A DNA stretch of 64,000 nt from Mycolicibacterium chitae (GCF_900637205.1 NZ_LR134355.1:4216001-4280000); one strand, 5' to 3'. Counted from the first letter of the stretch, positions 16,096 through 25,215 are shown. The notes: generated by a model from the letters alone, not told the origin. Translations and numbers: made by a program.

Positions 16096-17157
16096 TCAGA
16101 GCACCGCGCCGATGATGACGGGCTCCGGCTCGAGCCGAATGCCGAAGGCGTCGAGGACGCCGTCACGCACCCGGCGCGCCAGGGCGAGGATGTCGGCGCC
16201 GGTCGCCCCGCCGCGGTTGGTCAGGGCCAGCGCGTGTTTGGTCGACAACCGGGCCGGCGCATCGTCGCCCGGGAAGCCCTTGCCGAAGCCCGCGGCCTCC
16301 ACCAGCCAGCCCGCGGCCAGCTTCACCGCGTCTCCGGCCGGATAGTGCGGGACCGGGCCGTCCGCGCGCGCGGCGACCGCCTCGAACGCCGCGGTGCTGA
16401 CCACCGGATTGGTGAAGAACGACCCCACGCTCCAGGTGTCGTGATCCTCGGCGTCGAGCACCATGCCCTTGCCGCGGCGCAGGCCCAGCACGGCCTCGCG
16501 CACCCGCGCCGGTTCGGCCCGGTCGCCGGCGCTCGCGCCGAGGGTGGCGGCGAGTTCGCCGTAGCGCAGCGGCGCACTGCGTCCCGCGGCGTCGAGCGCG
16601 AATTCGACCTCGAGCACCACGTGGTGCGCGGCATCGGGGCCGTGTTTGAGGATGCTGGTGCGGTAGCCGAAGCGCAGCGCCTCCGGGCCGACCCAGGACA
16701 GCTCCCCGGTGCGACGGTCCAGCAGCCGCACCCGCGTGATGGTGTCGGCGACCTCGGCGCCGTAGGCCCCTACGTTCTGCACCGGCGTGGCGCCGGCCGA
16801 ACCGGGGATGCCCGACAGGCATTCCAACCCGCCCAACCCGGCGGCCAACGAGGCCACCACCACGTCGTCCCAGACCGCGCCGGCCTCCGCGCGCACCAGA
16901 TTGCCGTCGACGACGATCCCGTTCGACGCCAGCCGCAGCACGGTCAGGTCCGGCTGCTCGCCGGCCAGCACCACATTGGACCCGCCCGCGAGCAGCAGCA
17001 CCGATTCACCGCGCAGTTCGCGCAGCGCAGCCACGATCTGCTCGGTGTGCACGGCCGTGATGACCCGACGTGCCACCGGCCCCACCCGCAGGGTGGTCAG
17101 CGGCGCCAGCGGCACCTGCTCGGTGACCGCCGCACCCGCGAATTGCGAACCGCCCAC
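16096..17157 (-). CDS. murB: UDP-N-acetylenolpyruvoylglucosamine reductase
   Basis: NADPH-dependent reduction of UDP-GlcNAc-enolpyruvate to UDP-MurNAc, a cytoplasmic step of peptidoglycan synthesis. 353 residues. FAD-binding elements are LLLAGGSNVVLAG and GIPGSAGATPVQNVGAYGAEV; the catalytic serine lies in SVGSFFTNPVV and the C-terminal Glu in the EPEPVIIG region. The start is GTG at 17155-17157 (MGGSQFAGAAV). It is divergent from the DUF2505 gene with only 26 bp between starts, so their promoters must overlap. Confidence 0.96.
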   Translation of the reverse strand: MGGSQFAGAAVTEQVPLAPLTTLRVGPVARRVITAVHTEQIVAALRELRGESVLLLAGGSNVVLAGEQPDLTVLRLASNGIVVDGNLVRAEAGAVWDDVVVASLAAGLGGLECLSGIPGSAGATPVQNVGAYGAEVADTITRVRLLDRRTGELSWVGPEALRFGYRTSILKHGPDAAHHVVLEVEFALDAAGRSAPLRYGELAATLGASAGDRAEPARVREAVLGLRRGKGMVLDAEDHDTWSVGSFFTNPVVSTAAFEAVAARADGPVPHYPAGDAVKLAAGWLVEAAGFGKGFPGDDAPARLSTKHALALTNRGGATGADILALARRVRDGVLDAFGIRLEPEPVIIGAVL

Positions 17158-17183
17158 GGGCCGTAACGGTAGCCTGACCAGTC

Positions 17184-17693
17184 ATGCCGCGCTCATTCGA
17201 CTTGTCGGCCAACTACCAGGGCAGCGTCACACAGGTGCATTCGGCGTTCGCCGACGAGCAGTACTGGCTGGCCCGGCTGGCCGACTCCGGGGCCGACGAG
17301 GCGACACTGGACACCCTCGACCTCAGCGCCGACGGGGCGATCGTCGTCGCCACCACACAGGTGCTGCGCGCCGACCGGATGCCGGGCTTCGTGACCCAGT
17401 TCCACCAGGGCGACCTGCAGATCAAGCGCGAGGAAAAGTGGAGCGCGGTAGTGGCCGACCGGTCGACTGCCAGCGTCGCCGCCCGCATCCCGGGCGCACC
17501 GGCCTCGGTGACCGGATCGGGCAACCTGGTGCCCGACGGCGCCGGATCCAAGGCCGACCTCAAGGTCACCGTCGAGGTCAAGATCCCGCTCGTCGGCGGC
17601 AAGGTGGAGGGCTTCATCGGCACTCAACTCGTCGACCTGCTGATCAGCGAGCAGCGCTTCACCACGGCGTGGATCCTGGACCGGCAGCACTGA
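17184..17693 (+). CDS. DUF2505-family protein (Rv0481c-like)
   Basis: 169 residues. SRPBCC/START-like sequence pattern: MPRSFDLSANYQGSVTQVHSAF at the N-terminus, alternating strands, and a long C-terminal helix (IGTQLVDLLISEQRFTTAWILDRQ). DUF2505 proteins are small actinobacterial cytoplasmic proteins of unknown function, perhaps binding a hydrophobic ligand. The following methyltransferase-like frame overlaps its end. Confidence 0.82.
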   Translation: MPRSFDLSANYQGSVTQVHSAFADEQYWLARLADSGADEATLDTLDLSADGAIVVATTQVLRADRMPGFVTQFHQGDLQIKREEKWSAVVADRSTASVAARIPGAPASVTGSGNLVPDGAGSKADLKVTVEVKIPLVGGKVEGFIGTQLVDLLISEQRFTTAWILDRQH

Positions 17694-18472
17694 TCCGGCC
17701 GATCGGACAGCCCACCCGCGGCACCACCGGACACAACCGGTTGCGTCGCTCCGACCGCTGGCTGGTGCACGCGCCGCGGGTGACCGCCGCCCTGACCGGG
17801 GCCGTCGACCCGCTGGTGGTCGACCTCGGCTACGGCGCGCTGCCCATCACCACCCTCGAGTTGGCCACCCGGGTGCGCGGGGTGCGTCCCGACGTGCGGG
17901 TGGTGGGGCTCGAGATCGACCCGGAGCGGGTGGCCGCCGGGCGGGCCGCGGCGACCGACGCCGTGGACTTCGCGCTCGGCGGTTTCGAACTGGCCGGCCT
18001 GCACCCGGTGCTGGTGCGGGCGTTCAACGTGCTGCGGCAGTATCCGGTCGACGACGTCGCCGCGGCCTGGTCGACGATGCAGGCCGCACTGGCCCCCGGC
18101 GGCCTGATCGTCGACGGCACCTGCGACGAGTTGGGCCGCCGGTGCTGCTGGGTGTTGTTGGACCGCGATGGACCGATCAGCCTGACGCTGGCCTGCGACC
18201 CGCAGCACATCGACCGCCCGTCGGATCTGGCCGAGCGGCTGCCGAAGGTCCTCATCCACCGCAACGTCTCCGGTGAGCCGGTGCACGCGCTGCTCGGCGC
18301 CGCCGACCGGGCCTGGGCGGGGGCCGCGGCGCACGGGGTGTTCGGCCCCCGGGAACGCTGGCGGGCCACGCTGGCCGCGCTGCGGGCCGACGGCCTGGCG
18401 CTCGAACCGGCCCGCCGCAAGGTGCGCGACGCGGTGCTGACGGTCCCCTGGTCGGTTGTGGCCCCCACCTGA
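17669..18472 (+). CDS. Class I SAM-dependent methyltransferase-like protein
   Basis: About 267 residues. A Rossmann-like core with VVDLGYGALPITTLELA (motif I in the SAM position), VVGLEIDPERVAAGR (acidic motif II) and GGLIVDGTCDELGRRCCWVLLD (motif IV/V region). The start is uncertain: GTG at 17669 overlaps the upstream gene by 25 bp, while TTG near 17740 would start at RRSDRWLVHAP. The substrate is unknown. The nitrilase gene follows 21 bp downstream. Confidence 0.72.
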   Translation: MDPGPAALIRPIGQPTRGTTGHNRLRRSDRWLVHAPRVTAALTGAVDPLVVDLGYGALPITTLELATRVRGVRPDVRVVGLEIDPERVAAGRAAATDAVDFALGGFELAGLHPVLVRAFNVLRQYPVDDVAAAWSTMQAALAPGGLIVDGTCDELGRRCCWVLLDRDGPISLTLACDPQHIDRPSDLAERLPKVLIHRNVSGEPVHALLGAADRAWAGAAAHGVFGPRERWRATLAALRADGLALEPARRKVRDAVLTVPWSVVAPT

Positions 18473-18493
18473 GCGCGGGCCTAACCTGGGGTC

Positions 18494-19309
18494 ATGCGCA
18501 TAGCCCTGGCCCAGATCGTCAGCACCACCGACCCGGTGGCCAACCTGGCGACGGTCGAGGACCTCACCCGTCGCGCGGCCGACGACGGCGCCCGGCTGGT
18601 GGTGTTCCCGGAGGCCACCATGTGCCGCTTCGGGGTGTCGTTGAAGCCGGTCGCCCAACCGGTCGACGGACCCTGGGCCGACGGGGTGCGCCGGATCGCC
18701 GCGGCGGCCGGGGTGACGGTGCTGGCCGGCATGTTCTGTCCCACCGCCGATGACCGCGTCACCAACACGCTGCTGGCCACCGGGCCCGGTGTCGACACGC
18801 ACTACGACAAGATCCACCTCTACGACGCGTTCGGCTTCACCGAGTCCCGGACCGTGGCCCCGGGCGCCACGCCGGTGACCATCGAGGTCGACGACGTCAC
18901 CGTCGGCATCACCACCTGCTACGACATCCGGTTCCCCGAGCTGTACGTGGAGTTGGCTCGCCGCGGGGCGCAGCTGATCACCGTCAGCGCGTCCTGGGGG
19001 TCCGGGCCCGGCAAGCTCGACCAGTGGACGCTGCTGGCGCGGGCCCGCGCGCTGGACACCGCGTGCTACCTGGCCGCCGTCGACCAGGCCTATCCGGGCG
19101 ACGAGGTCGCCAAGGCCGGACCCACCGGGGTGGGCGGCAGCGTGCTGGTCGGTCCGTACGGTCAGGTGCTGGCCTCGGCGGGCGAAGATCCGCAGCTGGT
19201 GATGCACGATCTGGACCTCGCGGCCGTCGGCAAAGCGCGCGAGACGTTGGCCGTGCTCAGCAACCGCTCGTCCTTCGCTCAGCTCGATAGGGCAGAATCG
19301 CGCGGGTGA
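18494..19309 (+). CDS. Nitrilase-superfamily amidohydrolase (Rv0480c-like)
   Basis: 271 residues with the complete nitrilase triad: Glu40 (LVVFPEATM), Lys106 (THYDKIHLYD) and Cys142 (TTCYDIRFPEL). The family hydrolyses amide C-N bonds; deaminated-glutathione amidases and omega-amidases are the closest types in length and motif. The stop overlaps the start of the next gene (GTGA at 19306-19309), implying coupled translation. Confidence 0.9.
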   Translation: MRIALAQIVSTTDPVANLATVEDLTRRAADDGARLVVFPEATMCRFGVSLKPVAQPVDGPWADGVRRIAAAAGVTVLAGMFCPTADDRVTNTLLATGPGVDTHYDKIHLYDAFGFTESRTVAPGATPVTIEVDDVTVGITTCYDIRFPELYVELARRGAQLITVSASWGSGPGKLDQWTLLARARALDTACYLAAVDQAYPGDEVAKAGPTGVGGSVLVGPYGQVLASAGEDPQLVMHDLDLAAVGKARETLAVLSNRSSFAQLDRAESRG

Positions 19310-20283
19310 CGAACCCGCCGCACGGCGATGACCCGATGTGGGCCCGCCCCACCCAAGGTCAACCGCAGCAGCCCCCGCCGCCCGAGCCCTCCGCCGCCAC
19401 CGAGCGCATGAGCAGCGCGCCGGGCGCCGAGGCCCGCCCCACCGAGCGCATCGAACGCCCGCAGGCGGATCCGGCCACCCAGCACATCCCGCGCCAGGAC
19501 GCCCCGCCGCCCCCACCCCCGCCGCCGCCCGGGAAGGAGAACCCCCTGCGCAGGTTCTTCTCCGATCCGCTGTCGGTGGCCCTGGTGTTGGTGATCGTGG
19601 CCGCACTCGGCATCGCCGGCGTGCTCGCCGGTGAGCTCTACGCCCGTAACCGCGCCAATACCATTGTGGCGCAGGTGACGTCGTGCGTCGTCGAGGACGA
19701 GGCCAGCGCCTCGTTCGGGGTGGTGCCGCCGTTCCTGTGGCAGCACGCCCGCAAGAAGTACACCAACATCTCGATCGAGACCGCCGGCAATCAGGTGCGC
19801 GACGCCAAGGGCATGACGGTCAACATCGACATCGAGGATGTCCAGTTGGCCGAGACCGCCAACTCCGGCGGCACCATCGGCTCGCTGGTGGCGACCATCA
19901 CCTGGACCGCCGAGGGCATCAAGGAGACCGTGCAGGGCGCCATCCCGCTGTTCGGCGGCATCGTCTCGGACGTGCAGACCAATACCAACGACGGCACCAT
20001 CGAATTGCGCGGCGGCCTGGGCAGCATCACCGCCAAGCCGCGCATCGACGAGGAGGGGCTGGCCCTGGACGTGCTCAGCGTCAGCGGGCTCGGTTTCACC
20101 CTGCCGCGCGAGACCGTGCAGCCCGTGCTGGACGCCTTCACCTCGCAGCTCACCAAGGGCTACCCGATGGGCATCCACGCCGACAGCGTCGACGTCACCG
20201 ATTCCGGTGTGACGGCGGTGTTCTCGACGACGAACGCGACCATCCCGCCGGCCAACGAGGATCCCTGCTTCGCCGGTCTGTGA
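19306..20283 (+). CDS. DUF2993 membrane-anchored protein (Rv0479c-like)
   Basis: 325 residues. The first about 80 are a Pro/Gln-rich cytoplasmic tail including a nine-proline run (GTG start at 19306). One membrane helix follows (VALVLVIVAALGIAGVLAGELYA), then an extracellular LmeA-like DUF2993 domain (about 105-320) with an early Cys and a late Cys (EDPCFAGL). DUF2993 proteins such as LmeA act in mannan/lipomannan assembly or bind lipids in the periplasm; this one's role is unproven. Confidence 0.85.
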   Translation: MTNPPHGDDPMWARPTQGQPQQPPPPEPSAATERMSSAPGAEARPTERIERPQADPATQHIPRQDAPPPPPPPPPGKENPLRRFFSDPLSVALVLVIVAALGIAGVLAGELYARNRANTIVAQVTSCVVEDEASASFGVVPPFLWQHARKKYTNISIETAGNQVRDAKGMTVNIDIEDVQLAETANSGGTIGSLVATITWTAEGIKETVQGAIPLFGGIVSDVQTNTNDGTIELRGGLGSITAKPRIDEEGLALDVLSVSGLGFTLPRETVQPVLDAFTSQLTKGYPMGIHADSVDVTDSGVTAVFSTTNATIPPANEDPCFAGL

Positions 20284-20292
20284 TCGCGCGGG

Positions 20293-20970
20293 TCAGGGCA
20301 GGCCGTCGAGCACCGCGGCGGTCCCCGACAGCCCCAGCCGGGTGGCGCCCGCGTCGAGCATCGCGATCGCGTCCTCGGCGGTGCGGATGCCGCCGCTGGC
20401 CTTGATGCCCAGCGCCGGCCCGACGGTGTCGGCCATCACCGAGACGGCCCGCAACGAGGCCCCGCCGGACGGATGGAATCCCGTCGAGGTCTTGACGAAG
20501 TCGGCGCCCGCGTCGGCGGCGGCGCGGCACACCGCGGCCAGGGCGTCCGCCCCGGCGTGGTCCAGCAGCGCCGCGGATTCGACGATCACCTTCAGCGCCG
20601 CCGTCGGCGCGGCGGCGCGCACGGCGGCGACGTCGGCGCCCACCGCGGCGAAGTCCCCGGAGACCGCGGCCCCGACGTCGATGACCATGTCCACCTCGGT
20701 CGCGCCGGCGGCGACCGCCAGCGCGGCCTCGCGGGCCTTGATCTCCGGCAGGTGTTTGCCGGAGGGGAAGCCGGCCACGGTCGCGATCGCCAATTCGGCG
20801 GGGGCGGCCGCGGCGGCCGCGCCGACCATGGACGGCGATACGCACACCGCATAGACGCCGAGGTGCACCGCATCGGCGACCAGCGCCGTGACCGCGTCGG
20901 CGGTGGCCTCCGGTTTGAGCAGCGTGTGGTCGACCAGGCCGGCCACGCGCGCCCGGGTCCAGTTCGTCAT
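20293..20970 (-). CDS. deoC: Deoxyribose-phosphate aldolase
   Basis: Cleaves 2-deoxyribose-5-phosphate to acetaldehyde and glyceraldehyde-3-phosphate in deoxynucleoside salvage. 225 residues, class I aldolase TIM barrel. Schiff-base lysine is in FVKTSTGFHPSGGA; the proton-relay Asp and second Lys are in VDMVIDVGA and GIKASGGIRT. The ATG (20968-20970) shares one base with the stop of the upstream Rv0477-like gene (TGATG). Confidence 0.96.
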   Translation of the reverse strand: MTNWTRARVAGLVDHTLLKPEATADAVTALVADAVHLGVYAVCVSPSMVGAAAAAAPAELAIATVAGFPSGKHLPEIKAREAALAVAAGATEVDMVIDVGAAVSGDFAAVGADVAAVRAAAPTAALKVIVESAALLDHAGADALAAVCRAAADAGADFVKTSTGFHPSGGASLRAVSVMADTVGPALGIKASGGIRTAEDAIAMLDAGATRLGLSGTAAVLDGLP

Positions 20971-21389
20971 CAGAAGGGCTCCTGGGTGCCGCCGGGGTTG
21001 CACCCGGTCTCGATCATGGTGGCGGTGTCCACCTCGGGCCGCCACGGCTCGATGTTCCAGCTCTCCTTGCCCGGGTGTGCGAATTCGGCCAGCTGCCAGT
21101 GGCACAGGAACTGCTCGCGCATGCCGGGAAGGTCGGCCTCAGGGGCCGCGTCGAGCACCTGCCGCCAGGCGGCCTCCCCGACCGGCCGGTTCCGCAGCTG
21201 GGCGGCCTCGGCGCGACCCGCGGCCGTCGGGTACACCCGCAGGCTCTTCAGATCACCCCATTGCGCCCACTCGGTGTGCTCGATCAGGTCCGGCGGCGCG
21301 GTCTCGTCGGCCCCGGCGGTGCCCAGCACCGGTGACAGCGCCACGAGGGCCGTGGCGGTCAGGACCGCCGCACCGAATCGGTGACGCAT
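20970..21389 (-). CDS. Small secreted protein, DUF2599 (Rv0477-like)
   Basis: 139 residues. A cleavable signal peptide is clear: MRHRFGAAVLTATALVALSP and so on to the AGA region near residue 27. The mature part has two cysteines (FLCHWQ and ETGCNPGG) likely forming a disulfide, and many Trp residues (HTEWAQWGDL, ESWNIEPWRPEVD). Secreted, function unknown. It lies between the DUF2516 gene, 5 bp upstream, and deoC, so they probably form one operon. Confidence 0.85.
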   Translation of the reverse strand: MRHRFGAAVLTATALVALSPVLGTAGADETAPPDLIEHTEWAQWGDLKSLRVYPTAAGRAEAAQLRNRPVGEAAWRQVLDAAPEADLPGMREQFLCHWQLAEFAHPGKESWNIEPWRPEVDTATMIETGCNPGGTQEPF

Positions 21390-21394
21390 GTTGC

Positions 21395-21676
21395 TCAGCG
21401 CGACTTTCCTTGGATCTCGAGCAACTTGGGCTTGACGTCGACGAGGTACACGCCCGCGGCGGCCGCGCAGATCGCCGCACCGAAGATGTCCAACAACAGC
21501 ACCAACAGCAGCGCGACGCCGAGGATCAGCAGCCAGACCGGCTTGGTCAGCTTGTCGACGGCCGGGTATGCGTCGGCACGTTGCAGCGCGGCGTGCACGA
21601 ACGCGTAGAGGCCGACGCCGGCCGCGGCGACCATGAGGACCAACGCAATGACGCCCGTTAGGTTGGCAAGAATCAC
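21395..21676 (-). CDS. DUF2516 small membrane protein (Rv0476-like)
   Basis: 93 residues with about three hydrophobic segments: an N-terminal helix (LTGVIALVLMVAAAGVGLYAFVHA), a central LLILGVALLLVLLLDIFG, and AICAAAAGVYLVDVKP. A short conserved loop (ADAYPAVDKLTKPVW) joins the first two. Function unknown. It is 61 bp downstream of hbhA on the same strand and 5 bp upstream of the Rv0477-like gene. Confidence 0.85.
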   Translation of the reverse strand: MILANLTGVIALVLMVAAAGVGLYAFVHAALQRADAYPAVDKLTKPVWLLILGVALLLVLLLDIFGAAICAAAAGVYLVDVKPKLLEIQGKSR

Positions 21677-21737
21677 CTCACCACCCTAATCGGGCGTCAT
21701 CGACTGGTCGACTCCAGCTGCTGGGAGCTGGGCGTAC

Positions 21738-22415
21738 TTACTTCTGGGTGACCTTCTTGGCGGGCGCCTTCTTGGCCGGGGCCTTCTTGGCGGCGGCCTT
21801 CTTCGCCGGAGCCTTCTTGGCCGGGGCCTTCTTGGCGGGCGCCCTCTTGGCGACGTTCTCCACGGCGATCTCGGCGTCCAACACGGCCTCGTCGACACGG
21901 CCCGGCAGCTCCACGCCGACCAGCTTGGCCGCCCGCTCACCGACGGCCCGGGTCTGCGCGGCCACGGTGCCCAGCGCGTCCTGGGTGACCTCGACGGCCT
22001 GGTCGACGTAGCCCTCGGCGCGCTCGGCGGCGTCCTCGAGCGCCGGCTGGTTGCGCAGCCGCTCGATGGCGGCCTCGCCGCGCTCGACGAGGCGGCTGTA
22101 GGTGGCCTGCGCCTGCTCGGCGTAGCCCTCGGCGACGCGGCGGAGTTCGTCGGCGGTCAGCTTGTCGCGCAGCTCGCCGAACTCCTTGGGCAGCTCTTCC
22201 TGCAGCGCCGCCAGGCGGTCCCGGGCGTCGTCGACGCGGCCGGTCAGCTTGGTGCGACGCTCCTCGGCGCGGCTGCTGGCGTCGGTGCGGGCCTCCTCGG
22301 CGCGCTCACGCAGGGCGGCGACGATCTCGTTGACGGTCGCGAGGGCCAGGTCGGCGGCGCCCACAGCAGCCAGCAACGGGGCCTTCAGTTCTTCGATGGT
22401 CGGGTTTTCTGCCAT
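21738..22415 (-). CDS. hbhA: Heparin-binding hemagglutinin HbhA
   Basis: 225 residues. The N-terminal start MAENPTIEELKAPLLAAVGAADLA, a long coiled coil (about 30-150, AEQAQATYSRLVERGEAAIERL) and a C-terminal Lys/Ala/Pro repeat (APAKKAPAKKA and variants) define HbhA. In M. tuberculosis this surface adhesin binds heparan sulfate through the methylated lysine tail; in environmental species it also affects cell aggregation and lipid inclusions. The ATG at 22413-22415 has AAAGGA upstream. It follows the XRE regulator by 61 bp, as in M. tuberculosis. Confidence 0.95.
   Translation of the reverse strand: MAENPTIEELKAPLLAAVGAADLALATVNEIVAALRERAEEARTDASSRAEERRTKLTGRVDDARDRLAALQEELPKEFGELRDKLTADELRRVAEGYAEQAQATYSRLVERGEAAIERLRNQPALEDAAERAEGYVDQAVEVTQDALGTVAAQTRAVGERAAKLVGVELPGRVDEAVLDAEIAVENVAKRAPAKKAPAKKAPAKKAAAKKAPAKKAPAKKVTQK
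21753..21847 (-). repeat. 15-bp tandem repeat coding the HbhA lysine-rich tail
   Basis: Six imperfect 15-bp units (CTTCTTGG plus 7 bases on the plus strand) encode the (A-P-A-K-K)-type pentapeptide repeat at the HbhA C-terminus. Copy number in such tails varies between strains and species. Confidence 0.8.
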
Positions 22416-22476
22416 GGTGATCAATCCTTTCGGTGGCAAATCTGTCTCACGTGCTGATCGGGAGGGTGCGCGTCGG

Positions 22477-22893
22477 TTATTCAGTGGCCGACTCCTCGCC
22501 CGCGGCAATCGCGTCCTGCTCGATGGCCGCTTCGTTCTGTTGGATGAACGAGTTGTAGATGTCCAGCAACACCTGCTTCTGCCGTTCGGTGATGGCGGTG
22601 TCGGTGACCACGGCGTCGCGTACCGCGTTGCTCTCCCCCGGTTCGAGAATCCCGGCCTGGACATAGAGCACTTCCGCCGAGACGCGCAGCGCCTTGGCGA
22701 TCTGGTTGAGCACCTCGGCGGAGGGTTTGCGTAAACCGCGCTCGATCTGGCTGAGGTACGGGTTACTGACCCCGGCCTTCTCGGCCAACTGCCGCACCGA
22801 CACCTGCGCGGCCTCCCGCTGGGTGCGGATGAAGCTGCCGATATCGGAGGCGGCATGGGTCACCACGGCGGCAAGCTTTTCGTCCTGCGACAT
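22477..22893 (-). CDS. XRE-family transcriptional regulator (Rv0474-like)
   Basis: 138 residues. The HTH_3 domain at about 20-75 includes VSVRQLAEKAGVSNPYLSQIE and RKPSAEVLNQIAKAL. The C-terminal part (VLLDIYNSFIQQNEAAI) is an amphipathic helix. The ATG at 22891-22893 has GGGAGGGG upstream. The M. tuberculosis ortholog has been reported as a copper-responsive regulator; whether that holds here cannot be seen. It is located directly upstream of hbhA. Confidence 0.9.
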   Translation of the reverse strand: MSQDEKLAAVVTHAASDIGSFIRTQREAAQVSVRQLAEKAGVSNPYLSQIERGLRKPSAEVLNQIAKALRVSAEVLYVQAGILEPGESNAVRDAVVTDTAITERQKQVLLDIYNSFIQQNEAAIEQDAIAAGEESATE

Positions 22894-22986
22894 GACTGCC
22901 CCTCCCGTCGGTGTGAGTGTCACAACCTGACACTTCTCCCACCCTACGACGGGGTGCTAACAATTGCAAGCACTAGTTAGCGCAGG

Positions 22987-24363
22987 TCAGAATATGATTT
23001 GCGCCACAGAGTAGATGACCAAGCCGGCCAGGGCACCCACCACGGTGCCGTTGATCCGGATGAACTGCAGGTCGCGACCGACGTGCAATTCGATGCGGCG
23101 GCTGGCGTCGTCGGCGTCCCAGCGTTCGATCGTCTCGGTGATGATCGAGGTGATCTCCACGCCGTACTGGACCACCAGATGCTGCGCCGCGCGCACGATC
23201 CAGTTCTCCACCTTCTCGCGCAGATCGGCGTCGTCGCGCAGCGATTCGCCGATCCGGATCACCGAGTCGGTGACCCGGGTGCGCAGCGCGCTGGACGGGT
23301 CGTCGACACCGTCGAGCACCAACCGCTTCAACGTCTTCCACGCGGTCTCGGCGGCGCGGGTGACCTCGTCGCGGGCCATCAACTGTTCCTTGACGTTCTC
23401 GGCCTTGGCGATGGTCGCCGGGTCGTTCTGCAGGTCGTCGGCAAACTCGAACAGGAACCGGGTGGCCGACCGACGCAGCTCGTGGTTGGGGTCGCGGCGC
23501 ACCTTGTCGGTGAAGTCCATCAGTTCCCGGTGGATCCGGTCGCCGACGAGATGGTCGACGAAGCGCGGTGACCACGTCGGTGAGTCCCGGGTGACGACGC
23601 GTTCGATGGTCTCCCCGGCGTTCAGCGACCACTGGAAGGCGCGGTCGCACAGCAACTGGATCAACGCCTCCTGGCGGTTCTCCGCCAGGAGTTGCGCGAG
23701 CACCCGGCCCACCGGTGGGCCCCACTGCGGTTCGGCCAGGCGCCGCACGATCATCCGGTCGATGATCTGCTGGACGTCGTCGTCGTTGAGCAGTTCCACC
23801 AGGACCCGCAGCACCACCGCGGATTCCTCGGCCACCCGGCGGGCATGCTCGGGCTCGGCCAGCCACTTGCCCACCCGGCTGGGCACCTGGGCGTCGCGCA
23901 GTTTGGTCTCGATGACGTCGGCCGACAGGAAGTTCTCCCGCACGAAGGTCCCCAGGCCCTCGCCCAGCTGGTCCTTCTTGCGCCGGATGATCGCCGTGTG
24001 CGGGATCGGTATCCCGAGCGGGTGCTTGAACAGGGCCGTGACGGCGAACCAGTCGGCCAGCGCGCCGACCATGCCGGCCTCGGCGGCGGCGCGCACGTAG
24101 CCCACCCAGGCCGGCGCGGTGCCGTCGCGTTGCGCCCAGGTGCACACCAGGAAGATCACGGTCGCCGCCAGCAGGAAGCTCAGCGCCACCAATTTCATCC
24201 GGCGTAGCGCCCGCTGCCGCTCGGCGTCCCCGACCGGGTCGGCTCCGGCGATGGACTCCGCCAGCGAACCGCGCGTCTGCGCCATCGCGGTGGCCCCGGC
24301 CAACAACGACGGCAGGCTGGGCTCACTGTTCTTCGTTACCGGCAATTCCGGTCGTACAGCCAC
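22987..24363 (-). CDS. DUF445-family membrane protein (Rv0473-like)
   Basis: 458 residues from the GTG at 24361-24363; the frame is open to 24471 but that part overlaps the divergent regulator's promoter. Membrane helices lie near residues 55-80 (LVALSFLLAATVIFLVCTWA) and at the C-terminus (INGTVVGALAGLVIYSVAQIIF). Between them is a long helical domain with the DUF445 hallmark GMVGALADWFAVTALFKHPLGIPIPHTAII, shown here only in part, and RRKKDQLGEGLGTFV. Function unknown. Divergent from the MadR-like gene, 132 bp apart. Confidence 0.85.
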   Translation of the reverse strand: MAVRPELPVTKNSEPSLPSLLAGATAMAQTRGSLAESIAGADPVGDAERQRALRRMKLVALSFLLAATVIFLVCTWAQRDGTAPAWVGYVRAAAEAGMVGALADWFAVTALFKHPLGIPIPHTAIIRRKKDQLGEGLGTFVRENFLSADVIETKLRDAQVPSRVGKWLAEPEHARRVAEESAVVLRVLVELLNDDDVQQIIDRMIVRRLAEPQWGPPVGRVLAQLLAENRQEALIQLLCDRAFQWSLNAGETIERVVTRDSPTWSPRFVDHLVGDRIHRELMDFTDKVRRDPNHELRRSATRFLFEFADDLQNDPATIAKAENVKEQLMARDEVTRAAETAWKTLKRLVLDGVDDPSSALRTRVTDSVIRIGESLRDDADLREKVENWIVRAAQHLVVQYGVEITSIITETIERWDADDASRRIELHVGRDLQFIRINGTVVGALAGLVIYSVAQIIF

Positions 24364-24495
24364 CCAACCATCATCCGCTATCCCCGGCGGCGCAACCCCG
24401 AGCGACGCAAACCAGTTACTGTGACCGTCCCCGGGTTCCCAGGTGTCCTCGACCCGTACTATGAAGGTCACCTACGGAAACGGATCTGCACCACA

Positions 24496-25197
24496 GTGGC
24501 ACAACAACCCCAACCGGGCACCGTCCGGGTCGACGGCCGCAAACGACGCTGGCACAAGCACAAGGTGGACCGCCGCAACGAGTTGGTGGACGGGACCCTG
24601 GAAGCCATCCGGTCCCGCGGTCGCGACGTCAGCATGGACGAGATAGCAGCGGAAATCGGGGTCTCGAAGACCGTCCTGTACCGGTATTTCGTCGACAAGA
24701 ACGACCTGACGACCGCGGTGATGATGCGCTTCGCGCAGACCACCCTGATCCCGAACATGGCCGCCGCGCTGTCGACCGATCGGGACGGGTACGACCTGGT
24801 TCGGGAGATCATCCGGGTCTATGTGGAGACGGTCGCCGCGGAGCCGGAAATCTACCCATTTGTCTTTGCGAACAGCTCGGCCAGCAAAAGCAAGGTGATC
24901 GCTGACAGCGAACGAATCATCGCCGGGATGCTGGCCGTGATGTTCCGTCGGCGCATGCAACGGGTGGGTATGGACACCAAGGGCGTCGAGCCGTGGGCCT
25001 ACATGATCGTCGGCGGGGTCCAGCTGGCAACGCACTCGTGGATGTCGCACCGGCGGACGAGCTCCGACGAGCTGATCGACTACCTGACCATGCTGGCGTG
25101 GAACGCGCTGTGCGGCATCGTCGAGGTGGGCGGGTCCCTCGAGCGGTTCAACAGCATGCCGCACCCGTCGCCGGTGCTACCGCCCCCGCCGGACTGA
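24496..25197 (+). CDS. TetR-family regulator, MadR-like (Rv0472c)
   Basis: 233 residues. HTH at about 45-70 (SMDEIAAEIGVSKTVLYRYF); the C-terminal ligand domain includes IYPFVFANSSASKSKVIADSER. The GTG at 24496 starts VAQQPQPGTVRVDGRKRRWHKHKVDRR, a basic N-terminal extension matching the M. tuberculosis ortholog. That ortholog, MadR, represses the acyl-ACP desaturase genes desA1/desA2 and so tunes mycolic acid synthesis. No desA gene is in this window. The ppk2 gene follows 18 bp downstream and could be co-transcribed. Confidence 0.88.
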   Translation: MAQQPQPGTVRVDGRKRRWHKHKVDRRNELVDGTLEAIRSRGRDVSMDEIAAEIGVSKTVLYRYFVDKNDLTTAVMMRFAQTTLIPNMAAALSTDRDGYDLVREIIRVYVETVAAEPEIYPFVFANSSASKSKVIADSERIIAGMLAVMFRRRMQRVGMDTKGVEPWAYMIVGGVQLATHSWMSHRRTSSDELIDYLTMLAWNALCGIVEVGGSLERFNSMPHPSPVLPPPPD

Positions 25198-25215
25198 CTC
25201 GTTTAGGCTCCGCAC

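Noticed and set aside
18499..19606. Long minus-strand open frames opposite the nitrilase and DUF2993 genes
   Set aside because: Their translations are Gly/Arg/Ala/His-rich shadow sequence and the plus-strand genes have full catalytic motifs.
21753..21847. Short regular repeats that could be mistaken for a CRISPR array or VNTR
   Set aside because: The 15-bp units are in frame and encode the HbhA lysine-rich tail; there are no spacers.
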